Source: CAYUXU01 sp964489695 (GTDB lineage Bacteria > Bacillota_I > Bacilli_A > Erysipelotrichales > Erysipelotrichaceae). Taken from it: DNA of 52,277 bases. The notes below the pieces were generated by a model, which saw only the letters and a list, made by a program, of their open reading frames with translations, had not been told where the DNA came from and ran no database searches. The stretch covers positions 1 to 52,277 of the forward strand of contig CAZAZP010000005.1 of assembly GCA_964489695.1 (NCBI GenBank). Direction: 5' to 3'. How positions within the stretch are numbered: position 1 is the first letter of the stretch; every line of letters starts with the position of its first letter. This document shows, piece after piece, positions 32,405 through 40,399 of the stretch. A program made the translations under genes and the position numbers.

Positions 32405-33605
32405 CTTCTTTCTCCTTAATTACTGCGATGCCTGGTAATTCTTTACCTTCCATATATTCTAACGAAGCACCACCACCGGTTGAGATATGAGAGAATTTAT
32501 CTGCATAACCAAAATTAATTGCGGCACTCGCAGAATCACCGCCACCAATTACTGTCATCGCCTCAGGTAAGTTAGCTAAGATTTCACAAACCGCCCGGGT
32601 TCCTTCAGCGAACTCAGGACGTTCAAAGACTCCCATCGGTCCATTCCAAACCACTGTTTTGGCATCTTTTAACACTTCTGCAAATAATTCACGAGTCTTA
32701 GGACCAATGTCTAATCCTAAATAACCCGCTGGTACATTTTGATCAGTCGTAATTTTAATTTCAGTCGGATTAGCAAAGTCATTAGCGATCACATGATCAA
32801 CTGGTAAAATTAGCCGTTGACCACCTTGCTTTAAGACGGAAAGTGCCACGTCGATTTTATCATTTTCACATAACGAAGCCCCAATTTCATAACCTAAAGC
32901 CTTTAAGAAAGTAAAGGACATCCCTCCACCGATAATAACTTTATCAGCAGATTTCAGTAAATTTTCAATCACGAGGATTTTATCGGAAACTTTCGCCCCA
33001 CCTAAAATCGCAACAAAGGGTCGCTTTGGTTGATAAATGGCTTCATTGAGCATATTAACTTCTTTTTCCACTAAAAAGCCTAACGCTGAAGGTAAATGAT
33101 GGGCAATTCCCACGGTTGAAGCATGGGCTCGGTGTACCGAACCAAAAGCATCGGAGACAAATAAGTCACCTAAACTGGCCCAATAACTAGCTAAACCTTC
33201 GTCATTTTTGCTTTCGCCTTTTTCATAACGAGTATTTTGCATTAATAAAATCTCGCCATCTTGTAATTCTGCTACATCTGTTTCTAATTCTATTCCGCGG
33301 GTAACCGGTACAAATTTCACCGGTGCAGCCACGAGCTCAGCTAATCTTTTGGCAACTGGAGCTAGGTTATTTTTTGCTCTGTCGATTTCGGTTTGAGCGG
33401 GATCTTTATGATCTACTTTACCTAGATGTGACATTAAAATAATTTTAGCTTTTTGTTCCAGTAAATAATTTATTGTCGGTAAGGCTTGGACAATCCGATT
33501 ATCATTGGTAATTACACCATCTTTAATCGGCACATTAAAATCTACCCGGACAATGACTTTTTTACCACTGACAGCTAAGTCTTTAACAGTCTGTTTTTCC
33601 ACCAT
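32397..33605 (-). CDS. pgk: Phosphoglycerate kinase
   Basis: Makes ATP from 1,3-bisphosphoglycerate. The 402-aa product has VRVDFNVPIKDG near residue 20, MSHLGKV, NTRYEKGE, GGAKVSDK, and the nucleotide site GDSASAA late in the protein. First gene of pgk-tpiA-eno; gapA and gpmI are not adjacent. The upstream region has a clear promoter and a Rex-like site. GGAGG precedes the ATG. Confidence 0.98.
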   Translation of the reverse strand: MVEKQTVKDLAVSGKKVIVRVDFNVPIKDGVITNDNRIVQALPTINYLLEQKAKIILMSHLGKVDHKDPAQTEIDRAKNNLAPVAKRLAELVAAPVKFVPVTRGIELETDVAELQDGEILLMQNTRYEKGESKNDEGLASYWASLGDLFVSDAFGSVHRAHASTVGIAHHLPSALGFLVEKEVNMLNEAIYQPKRPFVAILGGAKVSDKILVIENLLKSADKVIIGGGMSFTFLKALGYEIGASLCENDKIDVALSVLKQGGQRLILPVDHVIANDFANPTEIKITTDQNVPAGYLGLDIGPKTRELFAEVLKDAKTVVWNGPMGVFERPEFAEGTRAVCEILANLPEAMTVIGGGDSASAAINFGYADKFSHISTGGGASLEYMEGKELPGIAVIKEKEDA

Positions 33606-33627
33606 TAATCCTCCTTGTATCTAATTT

Positions 33628-33656
33628 ATTATAGCACTTAACTCCTGGTTAGTAAA
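33628..33656 (-). promoter_or_regulatory. Promoter of pgk-tpiA-eno (extended -10)
   Basis: TTTACT at 33651-33656, 17-nt spacer, TATAAT at 33628-33633 preceded by TGC. Confidence 0.78.
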
Positions 33657-33669
33657 TGCAGCAATGCAT
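33656..33669 (-). promoter_or_regulatory. Inverted repeat ATGCA-N4-TGCAT upstream of pgk
   Basis: Perfect 5-bp arms, touching the -35 element. Regulator unknown. Confidence 0.35.
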
Positions 33670-33670
33670 C

Positions 33671-33688
33671 TTGTGCAATATTTCACAT
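33671..33688 (-). promoter_or_regulatory. Rex-like operator upstream of pgk-tpiA-eno
   Basis: ATGTGAA-ATAT-TGCACAA fits the Rex consensus TTGTGAA-N4-TTCACAA at 12 of 14 fixed positions. Rex represses fermentation and glycolysis genes in many Bacillota in response to NADH/NAD+. It lies 15 bases upstream of the -35, which is further than a typical repressor site. Confidence 0.55.
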
Positions 33689-33726
33689 ATTATTTTTAGT
33701 TAAAATCATGTAACTTTATCTAACCA

Positions 33727-34539
33727 TTAAGACAAATCTTTTAAACCACTTTGTTCCATAACGCGATATAAAACAAAGCCTAAAACAATATAGACAAACA
33801 TCATTAAACTACTAGTCATAAACCGTAAAAACAAACTGGTGATAAATGGCACATTGTACATTAATGCTAACCAAGTTGGCGTGGCCAAATATTTCACTAC
33901 CACCTCAACACTGACTACGGAGATAATCCAACGACTATACGCCAACGCATGATCTTGGTCTTTTTTACTATATAACCGATTAAGTAAATAAATAATACCA
34001 ATTAATAAGATAGCTAAAGCTAAAGCCAAATACCATTTATTTGCTTGACTAATGATTAAACCATTAATATCTAAGCTTGGTGGTAGTAAAATTACACTAA
34101 TCGCACTTAAGTAAATAAAGACTAAACTGAATCTCGTTAGTTTAAAGGTTGTTTGGCTACTCATCGGTTGATGGTGAAACCAGAATGCTGGAATTAAAGC
34201 ATACAAAATTTTATTTAAAGTAAAACCTAAAAAGGGAAAACCCGTCGGATCTAGCAATAAACCTAAGAGATCTTGGATAAAGCCACCAATTAAAGCCCAA
34301 GGTAAACCAAAAAATGCCCCCAGCAACATTAATGGTAATTGGGTAATCCCCACCCGAAAAGCATCAAAATTAAAGACCGCAATCTTTAATGAATAAGCTT
34401 GTAAGATTACTGAGAGAATGACCATAAATGCGGTATAGGTTAACCGTTTGACTGTAATCTTAAAGCTGGGTTGTTTAAAGCTGAAAAAAGCCAAGCCAAT
34501 TAAAACTGCTAAAATAATAAATTGAACAAAGAATACCAT
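33727..34539 (-). CDS. folT: ECF transporter S component, folate family (FolT-like)
   Basis: Substrate-binding membrane subunit of an energy-coupling-factor vitamin importer. The 270-aa product is highly hydrophobic. FRVGITQLPLMLLGAFFGLPWALIGG and the DPTGFPFLGFTLNK segment match the S-component pattern of the folate group. It follows folC by four bases, which supports folate as the ligand. It is longer than most FolT proteins, with extra membrane segments. The EcfA/EcfT module is not in the window. Confidence 0.8.
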   Translation of the reverse strand: MVFFVQFIILAVLIGLAFFSFKQPSFKITVKRLTYTAFMVILSVILQAYSLKIAVFNFDAFRVGITQLPLMLLGAFFGLPWALIGGFIQDLLGLLLDPTGFPFLGFTLNKILYALIPAFWFHHQPMSSQTTFKLTRFSLVFIYLSAISVILLPPSLDINGLIISQANKWYLALALAILLIGIIYLLNRLYSKKDQDHALAYSRWIISVVSVEVVVKYLATPTWLALMYNVPFITSLFLRFMTSSLMMFVYIVLGFVLYRVMEQSGLKDLS

Positions 34540-34543
34540 CGCC

Positions 34544-35782
34544 TTACTCCTTAAAATAATTATTCCGCACTTCAGAAATGAAATAAAGTGAGCCGGTAAT
34601 TAATAAACTGCCCTGTCCTAGCTGGATTAACTTAGTTTTTGCCGTAAAAATCGCTTGGTGATAATCCTCATTGATTAAGACCGACTGATCTTGGGCTAAT
34701 TCATGCGCTAACGCGGCCCGGGGATATTCAAATTGGGTCACGATGATTTCTGTTGCGACTGATTGTAATAATTTTAACATAGTTACGTAATCTTTATCTT
34801 TTAATGCACTAAAGACAACTATACGAGGCGTGGGTAAATGTTTCATTTCTTCAATTAACTTTTCCATGGCGGGCGGATTATGCGCTCCATCTAAGATAAT
34901 CAAAGGGTCTTTGCTTACTATTTCAAAGCGACCAGCCCAACTCGCAGTCAAGATGGCTGATTTAATCGTCTCAAGCTGGATGTTGATTAACCCCGCCTGA
35001 TTTAACCAAAGAGCTGCCCGCACCGCTAAAGTGGCGTTTTTAGCTTGATACAAGGCTAGCGTATTTAACAGATAATTTTGTTTAGCCCAGCTAAAACTGA
35101 CTTGATTATTCAATAACGTTACTGCTTCTGGCCAGACAACTAATAATTCACCCTGTGCTTTTGCTACTGCTTGTTGAAAAACGGTTAAACATTCAGGATT
35201 AGTTTCAGTCGTAATTAAGGTGCGACCACTTTTAACAATTCCGACTTTTTGATAAGCAATCTCAGGATATGTATAGCCTAATAATTCCATGTGATCAAAA
35301 CCAATATTAGTAATCAAACATAAACGAGCATCAATAATATTAGTGGTATCTCTTAGTCCGCCAATCCCAACTTCATACAACGCAAAATCTACTTGCTCAG
35401 CTAAAAAATAGTAAATAGAAATAAACATGTTAATTTCAAACATCGATAAATCATAGGCTTCCCATAATTGGTGCTGTTGATTAACTATTTTTATCAGAAA
35501 CTCATCACTAATCCATTGATCATTGACCCGCATTCGATCGTTGTATTTAACTAAATGGGGAGAAGTAAAAGTCCCTACTCGATAACCACCAGCTTGTAAG
35601 ATACTTCTAAGATAATTCGTCGTGCTACCTTTACCATTAGTCCCACCAATATGAATACAAGTCAATTGGCGATAGGGATGATTTAAATCTGCCATTAACT
35701 GTTTAAATTTTGTTTTATCACTTCTTAAAGAAGCCTTTTTGCTAAATAGATAAGTGTATACTTGTTCAATATTTTCAAACAT
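34544..35782 (-). CDS. folC: Folylpolyglutamate synthase / dihydrofolate synthase
   Basis: Mur-ligase-family enzyme adding glutamate to folates, retaining them in the cell. The 412-aa product has the P-loop IGGTNGKGSTTN (near residue 46), TSPHLVKYNDRM, the EVGIGGLRDTTN motif and LDGAHNPPA. The start overlaps the end of ung by eight bases. With folT it forms a folate uptake and trapping pair. Confidence 0.95.
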   Translation of the reverse strand: MFENIEQVYTYLFSKKASLRSDKTKFKQLMADLNHPYRQLTCIHIGGTNGKGSTTNYLRSILQAGGYRVGTFTSPHLVKYNDRMRVNDQWISDEFLIKIVNQQHQLWEAYDLSMFEINMFISIYYFLAEQVDFALYEVGIGGLRDTTNIIDARLCLITNIGFDHMELLGYTYPEIAYQKVGIVKSGRTLITTETNPECLTVFQQAVAKAQGELLVVWPEAVTLLNNQVSFSWAKQNYLLNTLALYQAKNATLAVRAALWLNQAGLINIQLETIKSAILTASWAGRFEIVSKDPLIILDGAHNPPAMEKLIEEMKHLPTPRIVVFSALKDKDYVTMLKLLQSVATEIIVTQFEYPRAALAHELAQDQSVLINEDYHQAIFTAKTKLIQLGQGSLLITGSLYFISEVRNNYFKE

Positions 35783-36449
35783 CAGTTAATCTCCAATTAA
35801 TTGGTTCAATCTCGTGTTGGATTAAATAGTTATTTGTTTGGCTAAATGGACGAGAACCAAAAAATCCTCGATAAGCGGATAAGGGTGACGGATGTGGCGC
35901 TTTTAAGACTAAGTTTTTAGTTGGATCAATAAAAGCAGCTTTATTTTGGGCGGCTTTCCCCCATAAAATATAAACAATCTGCTCCCGCTTTTGGTGTAAA
36001 TATTGTAGTAAATGGTCAGTAAACTGCTCCCAACCCCAATCATGATGAGAATTAGGTTGATTATGACTAACTGTCAAAACCGAATTTAATAATAAAACTC
36101 CTTGATTGGCCCAAGCGGTTAAGTCACCATGATTGGCTGGTTTAATTCCCAAGTCAGTTGCTAGTTCTTGATAGATATTAATTAAGCTAGGTGGTAGCGC
36201 TACTCCCGGTGGCACAGCGAAACTTAACCCACACGCTTGATTAGGTTGATGATAAGGATCTTGGCCTAAGATCACAACTTTAACTTGGTTTAAACTCGTT
36301 AAGGCCAAACAAGCAAAAATCTGTTCAAAGCGGGGATAGATGACATCTTTTCGATAAGCCTCGTTTAAGTGGGCCGACAAAGTTAAAAAATAAGGTTGTT
36401 TTATTTCTGCTTGGAGCCAGAAATACCAATCATTGGTCGGAATAATCAT
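35775..36449 (-). CDS. ung: Uracil-DNA glycosylase, family 1
   Basis: Excises uracil from DNA as the first step of base-excision repair. The 224-aa product contains the catalytic GQDPYHQP (Asp near residue 61), LSFAVPPG, LLNSVLTVSHNQPNSH and the HPSPLSAYRGF motif with the catalytic His. Motifs are complete. It overlaps the neighbouring genes by 20 bases upstream and eight downstream. Confidence 0.96.
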   Translation of the reverse strand: MIIPTNDWYFWLQAEIKQPYFLTLSAHLNEAYRKDVIYPRFEQIFACLALTSLNQVKVVILGQDPYHQPNQACGLSFAVPPGVALPPSLINIYQELATDLGIKPANHGDLTAWANQGVLLLNSVLTVSHNQPNSHHDWGWEQFTDHLLQYLHQKREQIVYILWGKAAQNKAAFIDPTKNLVLKAPHPSPLSAYRGFFGSRPFSQTNNYLIQHEIEPINWRLTDV

Positions 36450-37674
36450 ATTGTTTTATCCAATCTAATGCCCACTCAACTAATAATTGTTGGGCCTGAC
36501 TAGGTGATAAACGTTGTTGGTAAACATCAAGCAACACCGTTAATAAATCAATTTCCTCTAAAACATCACTCGCTTTTTTACTCGGGTTTTGCGTTAAAGC
36601 CATTAAAGGGCTCGTTTGACCGTTGGTTAAGGCGGTAATCCAGGCTTTTTTCTTTGGACTAACAGTTAACTCACTCCACCAATTTGTTGGAATCAATGGG
36701 AAGATTAACTCATCATCCAACATTAATTGGCGATTAGCGGGTAAGTGCATAAATTGTAAAAGCATCTTCGCTGCGTTAGGGTACTTAGTTGCTTTATTAA
36801 TACCATAGCCATAAACTTCCACTAATTGACTACCACGATAACCATGATAACATGGAAAGCTTGGCCAGACTTGATAAGTTTCTGGTAAGTAAGCTTGATG
36901 GATGGGCCAACTACCAGCCAGACTAATTAAGCTGCTTTCTTCAAATAATACTTGTTCATAGTGCCAGTTAATCAGTTTATCCGTGGCTTGCTTTTCACCT
37001 AGTTGGGCTAAAAACTCTAACGCGAAAAGAAATTTTTCATCCGCGAAGTTTGGAATCGTGGCTTGATTCAGTGGGTAGATATCCCAACCTGCTACGGTTA
37101 AAAAACTATAAAGGCTATAAATATCATTAAACGCTAACGCCACTAACTCATCCACATCCACGAGCTCAGTTAACGCTAAAATATCTTCCCAACTAAAATC
37201 TTCAGTTAAACCAGCAGCGGTTAAAGCGGGTTCATTAACAATCAAAGCCCAGCCAGCCACTTGACTTAAAACCACAATCGTGGCTTGATGATTAATTACA
37301 GTATTAAAATGGCGGATATTTAGAAACTCATTAAAACTCTTAAAGTTTTTTTCTAACGGTAAAAAACGCTCAGCGTAAAGGGCTATTTGTTCTAAGGGCC
37401 CAAAAAATAAATCAAAGTCTTCTTCAATAATCCCCTCATTACTACTAGGCGCGACTAATTTATAATTCAATGTTACCATCGGGTAAGCAGCTTCAAACGC
37501 CGTCTTTAAAGCGGCTCCATAAGCTTCACTACTGACAGGAATCAGTAACGAAGCTGGCTTTTCGATAATAAATGTTCGTAGTTTCAAATCGGCTTTCCGC
37601 GTAAATAAACTGATTATCAAGATAAAGCTAACTAACAATAAGCCTAGGTATTTCTTTTTTAAACGCATCTTCAT
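36430..37674 (-). CDS. Membrane-anchored extracellular solute-binding-like protein
   Basis: 414 aa with a single N-terminal hydrophobic segment (about residues 8-25) and no lipobox Cys, so it is probably membrane anchored. The rest resembles family 1 binding proteins: GWALIVNEPALTAAGLTEDFSWEDILAL, SLAGSWPIHQAYLPETYQVWPSF, and a late YGYGINKATKYPNAAKMLLQFM. No ABC permease or ATPase is adjacent, which is unusual. Ligand cannot be inferred. ATG directly abuts the MFS stop. Confidence 0.7.
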   Translation of the reverse strand: MKMRLKKKYLGLLLVSFILIISLFTRKADLKLRTFIIEKPASLLIPVSSEAYGAALKTAFEAAYPMVTLNYKLVAPSSNEGIIEEDFDLFFGPLEQIALYAERFLPLEKNFKSFNEFLNIRHFNTVINHQATIVVLSQVAGWALIVNEPALTAAGLTEDFSWEDILALTELVDVDELVALAFNDIYSLYSFLTVAGWDIYPLNQATIPNFADEKFLFALEFLAQLGEKQATDKLINWHYEQVLFEESSLISLAGSWPIHQAYLPETYQVWPSFPCYHGYRGSQLVEVYGYGINKATKYPNAAKMLLQFMHLPANRQLMLDDELIFPLIPTNWWSELTVSPKKKAWITALTNGQTSPLMALTQNPSKKASDVLEEIDLLTVLLDVYQQRLSPSQAQQLLVEWALDWIKQYDYSDQ

Positions 37675-38925
37675 TTAGTCTCCACTAGTATAATTATACA
37701 ATGTTTTAACTCCATTTTTCACTGGTAGGATAAAAATTATTGTAGCAGCGCAGTATAAAATATTAAAGCTAAGGTGTAAAATATTAATTGGTAGTAATTC
37801 GGCTAAATAACCAGCCGCTAAGCGACCAATAATTTGAGCTAAGGTAAAAGCAATCATAAATAGACTTTCTACTTTAGCCCGAAATTGATTACTGACTCGT
37901 CTTTGCACCGCAGAAATCCGAATATTAGCTGAATTCATTCCACCAAAGCCTAAAACAAAGCGAATGATTAACATCAAGAAAAATGGCGCGAAGAAAAAAG
38001 CTCCTTCAAAAAAGCTAAAGCAAAAATAAACCACGACCGCCACTAGATAGCGCCACTTGTCGGGAATAATTAAAAAATAATGGGTTAAGCCACCTAAAAA
38101 ATAACCCGCTGATTCAAAGGTCAGTAATAAGCCATAATGATCATTAGTCAAGGTCGTACTTTGATTAAAATATGGATAGATTAAAGAATTTGTTCCATTA
38201 GCAAGCATCACAACCGAAAAATAAAACAAAATAGTTTTTAAACCCCGATCTTGATTAATATATTGAGTCGCAGCTTTTAAGTCACCTACCAAATCTGTCA
38301 AAGCTGAGCCACTTGAGTTAGTTTCATATTCAAAAGGATAATCAATCCGGCTTTCAATTAAAACATCCACAACACAAGCCAGACCATAAAAAAATAAAAT
38401 TGATGCAAAGCCCACATACTTAAGCAATAAAATCATGATTGGAGCCATAATAAAATTGCTTAATGGATAAATCGTTGAGATGATCGCATTACCCTTCGAG
38501 TAATATTTTACGTCCATTATTTGGGGTAATAACGAATATCCCGCTAATTTTGATAAAACGCCAAGACTACTAATTAAAATCGAAAAGGTCAAAAAACTAT
38601 AATATTCAAACCCAAAGCGGTGATATAAAAAACTCGCGAGAAAAAATATCGCGGCTAAAACCAGTTCATTACTTACTAAAGTTTTTAAAGGATTATGTCG
38701 ATCAACATAGGCCCCAAAAAACACTGGTAAAATCACATCCGGTAAAAAAATACTAACAAAGTAAATGGCATTTAACCAAGTTGATTGAGTTTCTGAGTAA
38801 ACTAAAACTCCCAGTGCGACACTAAATCCCACCCCCGCCAAAGCAGAAATAATCATTCCGCTAATGGCTAACTGAAAGTTTCTTGTCCATAAGGTTTGAG
38901 TTTTATCATTAGTTTTAGCAAGCAT
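37675..38925 (-). CDS. Major facilitator superfamily transporter
   Basis: 416 aa with about 12 membrane segments and motif A in FGAYVDRHNP (near residue 70). Similar in style to drug or siderophore exporters of the EntS/MFS_3 type; substrate unknown. First gene of a run with the binding-like protein, ung, folC and folT. No Shine-Dalgarno precedes the ATG, and the -10 element is only six bases upstream, so the mRNA may be leaderless. Confidence 0.82.
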   Translation of the reverse strand: MLAKTNDKTQTLWTRNFQLAISGMIISALAGVGFSVALGVLVYSETQSTWLNAIYFVSIFLPDVILPVFFGAYVDRHNPLKTLVSNELVLAAIFFLASFLYHRFGFEYYSFLTFSILISSLGVLSKLAGYSLLPQIMDVKYYSKGNAIISTIYPLSNFIMAPIMILLLKYVGFASILFFYGLACVVDVLIESRIDYPFEYETNSSGSALTDLVGDLKAATQYINQDRGLKTILFYFSVVMLANGTNSLIYPYFNQSTTLTNDHYGLLLTFESAGYFLGGLTHYFLIIPDKWRYLVAVVVYFCFSFFEGAFFFAPFFLMLIIRFVLGFGGMNSANIRISAVQRRVSNQFRAKVESLFMIAFTLAQIIGRLAAGYLAELLPINILHLSFNILYCAATIIFILPVKNGVKTLYNYTSGD

Positions 38926-38931
38926 AGCTAG

Positions 38932-38937
38932 ATTATA
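38932..38937 (-). promoter_or_regulatory. -10 element immediately upstream of the MFS start codon
   Basis: TATAAT six bases before the ATG, placing the predicted start at the A of ATG. The -35 region (TTTATT at 17 nt) is weak and falls in the ptsH terminator T tract. Confidence 0.55.
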
Positions 38938-38955
38938 CTCTATTCAAATCTAATA

Positions 38956-38984
38956 ATAAAAAAAGTAGAGCTAACTCCACTTTT
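38956..38984 (-). terminator. Intrinsic terminator after ptsH
   Basis: 10-bp stem AAAAGTGGAG / CTCTACTTTT with one G-T pair (38975-38984 with 38961-38970), 4-nt loop, T run. Confidence 0.9.
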
Positions 38985-39032
38985 GTTTAGTAAAACCACT
39001 ATACTCTAAGTAAATAAATTATCGAAAGACTT

Positions 39033-39299
39033 TTATTCAATGACTTTTTGAGCGCGTAGTACTTCTTCGATACCCACAATTGCTTCTGTTTCGTCATCAC
39101 CTTCACAGCTGATGGTAACTTCTGATTGTGTGGGGATACCAAGTGACATCACGCCCATGATTGATTTCATGTTGACTGAATTTCCTTTGAATTCCAAAGT
39201 AACTTCACTTTTAAATTTACTAGCTGCATTAACTGCGACAGTGGCTGGTCTAGCGTGTAAGCCGACTGGATCGACTACTAAAACCGTGATCTTTTGCAT
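39033..39299 (-). CDS. ptsH: Phosphocarrier protein HPr
   Basis: Phosphotransferase-system carrier accepting phosphate from EI and passing it to EIIA. 88 aa with His15 in GLHARPA and the regulatory Ser46 in NMKSIMGVMSLG, the target of HPr kinase in Bacillota. ptsI is not adjacent, so it is monocistronic between its promoter and terminator. GGAGG precedes the ATG. Confidence 0.97.
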   Translation of the reverse strand: MQKITVLVVDPVGLHARPATVAVNAASKFKSEVTLEFKGNSVNMKSIMGVMSLGIPTQSEVTISCEGDDETEAIVGIEEVLRAQKVIE

Positions 39300-39321
39300 G
39301 CAAAACCTCCAATCTATGTAT

Positions 39322-39350
39322 ATCTTAGACTATCAAATGAAATAAAACAA
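39322..39350 (-). promoter_or_regulatory. Probable promoter of ptsH
   Basis: TTGTTT at 39345-39350, 17-nt spacer, TAAGAT at 39322-39327. Moderate match. Confidence 0.45.
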
Positions 39351-39357
39351 CCATTAT

Positions 39358-39894
39358 TCATCGGTTATTCAATAAATTTGTAAGCCTTTTCACATTATTA
39401 ATACTTTCCAAGATGTAGGTATCAGCACTGTAAACCGGTTTAGTCGATTTCCGTTGCTTTTTAAGGCCTTTACGACTTACATCAATTTTCTTATTAATTA
39501 AAATCGTGCCAGTATTTACGCCATATTGTTCTAGATCAACCCGTTTGATTTTATTTAGCAAGATTTCTTTAATAATCTCATTATTCTTATCCACGGTCAC
39601 TAAACGGCTATCAGTTAATAAATATTTCTTTTGTCCAGCTTGACGAAGTGCTTGGACAATTTTATAACTATAATAACTAAAGCCACCAATAAAACTCAAA
39701 CCAAAAATCAGCATTAACACAATATACATTGTTTCATCAAATTGCCAATAAGCGTAACCAAAAAATACTGTTCCTGCTAATAAAATTAAACTTAAAAATA
39801 AATAAATTTGTTGGTCACGACGGACAGCATAAATTGGTCGGCTTTCAACTTCAAAGGTTAGTGTTTCTTTCGAATTTAATTCAAATTTTCGCAT
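39358..39894 (-). CDS. Membrane protein with bacterial PH-like domain
   Basis: 178 aa: soluble N terminus, two membrane segments (about 29-48 and 53-75), then a bacterial PH-like region with KYLLTDSRLVTVDKNNEI and NKIKRVDLEQYG, a pattern of the bPH2/YdbS type. Function unknown. AAGGAG lies five bases before the ATG. No terminator is seen between it and ptsH. Confidence 0.65.
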   Translation of the reverse strand: MRKFELNSKETLTFEVESRPIYAVRRDQQIYLFLSLILLAGTVFFGYAYWQFDETMYIVLMLIFGLSFIGGFSYYSYKIVQALRQAGQKKYLLTDSRLVTVDKNNEIIKEILLNKIKRVDLEQYGVNTGTILINKKIDVSRKGLKKQRKSTKPVYSADTYILESINNVKRLTNLLNNR

Positions 39895-39918
39895 ATAAAC
39901 TCCTTAATAATTTCCTTT

Positions 39919-39924
39919 ATTATA
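39919..39924 (-). promoter_or_regulatory. Extended -10 promoter of the PH-domain gene
   Basis: TATAAT preceded by TGC; no good -35. It lies in the 34-base spacer after rlmH, so the PH gene need not depend on the rpsF operon. Confidence 0.6.
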
Positions 39925-39928
39925 GCAT

Positions 39929-40399
39929 CTATTTATGATAAGGCTCATGATTAATAATTTTAAAACTACGATACAGTTGCTCCAATAAGATTAAGCGAGC
40001 TAAACCATGGGGAAAGGTTAATTCACTTAAACTTAGCGAAAACGCCGCCCGCTTTTTTACGGATGTGTCTAAGCCTAACGAGCTGCCGATCACTAAGACC
40101 AGTTTCCCTGCACTAATAACTAATAGTTCTGCCACTTTACTAGCAAAAGCCTCAGAAGAAAACTGAGGCGCTTTAATATCTAAACTAACCACATAATCTT
40201 GTGGTTTGATTAATTGTAAGATTAATTTAGCTTCTTTCGCTAAACTTTGCTTATTTAAACTAGCTTGCTGGTAATCAGGATAATCTTTAACTTCAATTAA
40301 TTCTACTTTATGATACGGTTGTAAGCGCTCAAGATAAAGTGCTGTTAACTGACTTAAAGCTGGTTCCTTTAACTTACCAACCGTAATTATTTTAATCAA
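39929..40399 (-). CDS. rlmH: 23S rRNA (pseudouridine1915-N3)-methyltransferase RlmH
   Basis: SPOUT methyltransferase acting on helix 69 of 23S rRNA in the 70S ribosome. The 156-aa product has KIITVGKLKEP at the start, LVIGSSLGLD (SAM knot), LSLSELTFPHGLARLILLEQLYR and ends in YHK as RlmH proteins do. The start is TTG at 40397-40399, overlapping the htrA stop (TTGA), with AAGG ten bases upstream. Last gene of the rpsF operon. Confidence 0.94.
   Translation of the reverse strand: MIKIITVGKLKEPALSQLTALYLERLQPYHKVELIEVKDYPDYQQASLNKQSLAKEAKLILQLIKPQDYVVSLDIKAPQFSSEAFASKVAELLVISAGKLVLVIGSSLGLDTSVKKRAAFSLSLSELTFPHGLARLILLEQLYRSFKIINHEPYHK

Noticed and set aside
34540..34543. Tetrahydrofolate riboswitch for folT
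   Set aside because: Only four bases separate folC and folT, so there is no room for a leader.
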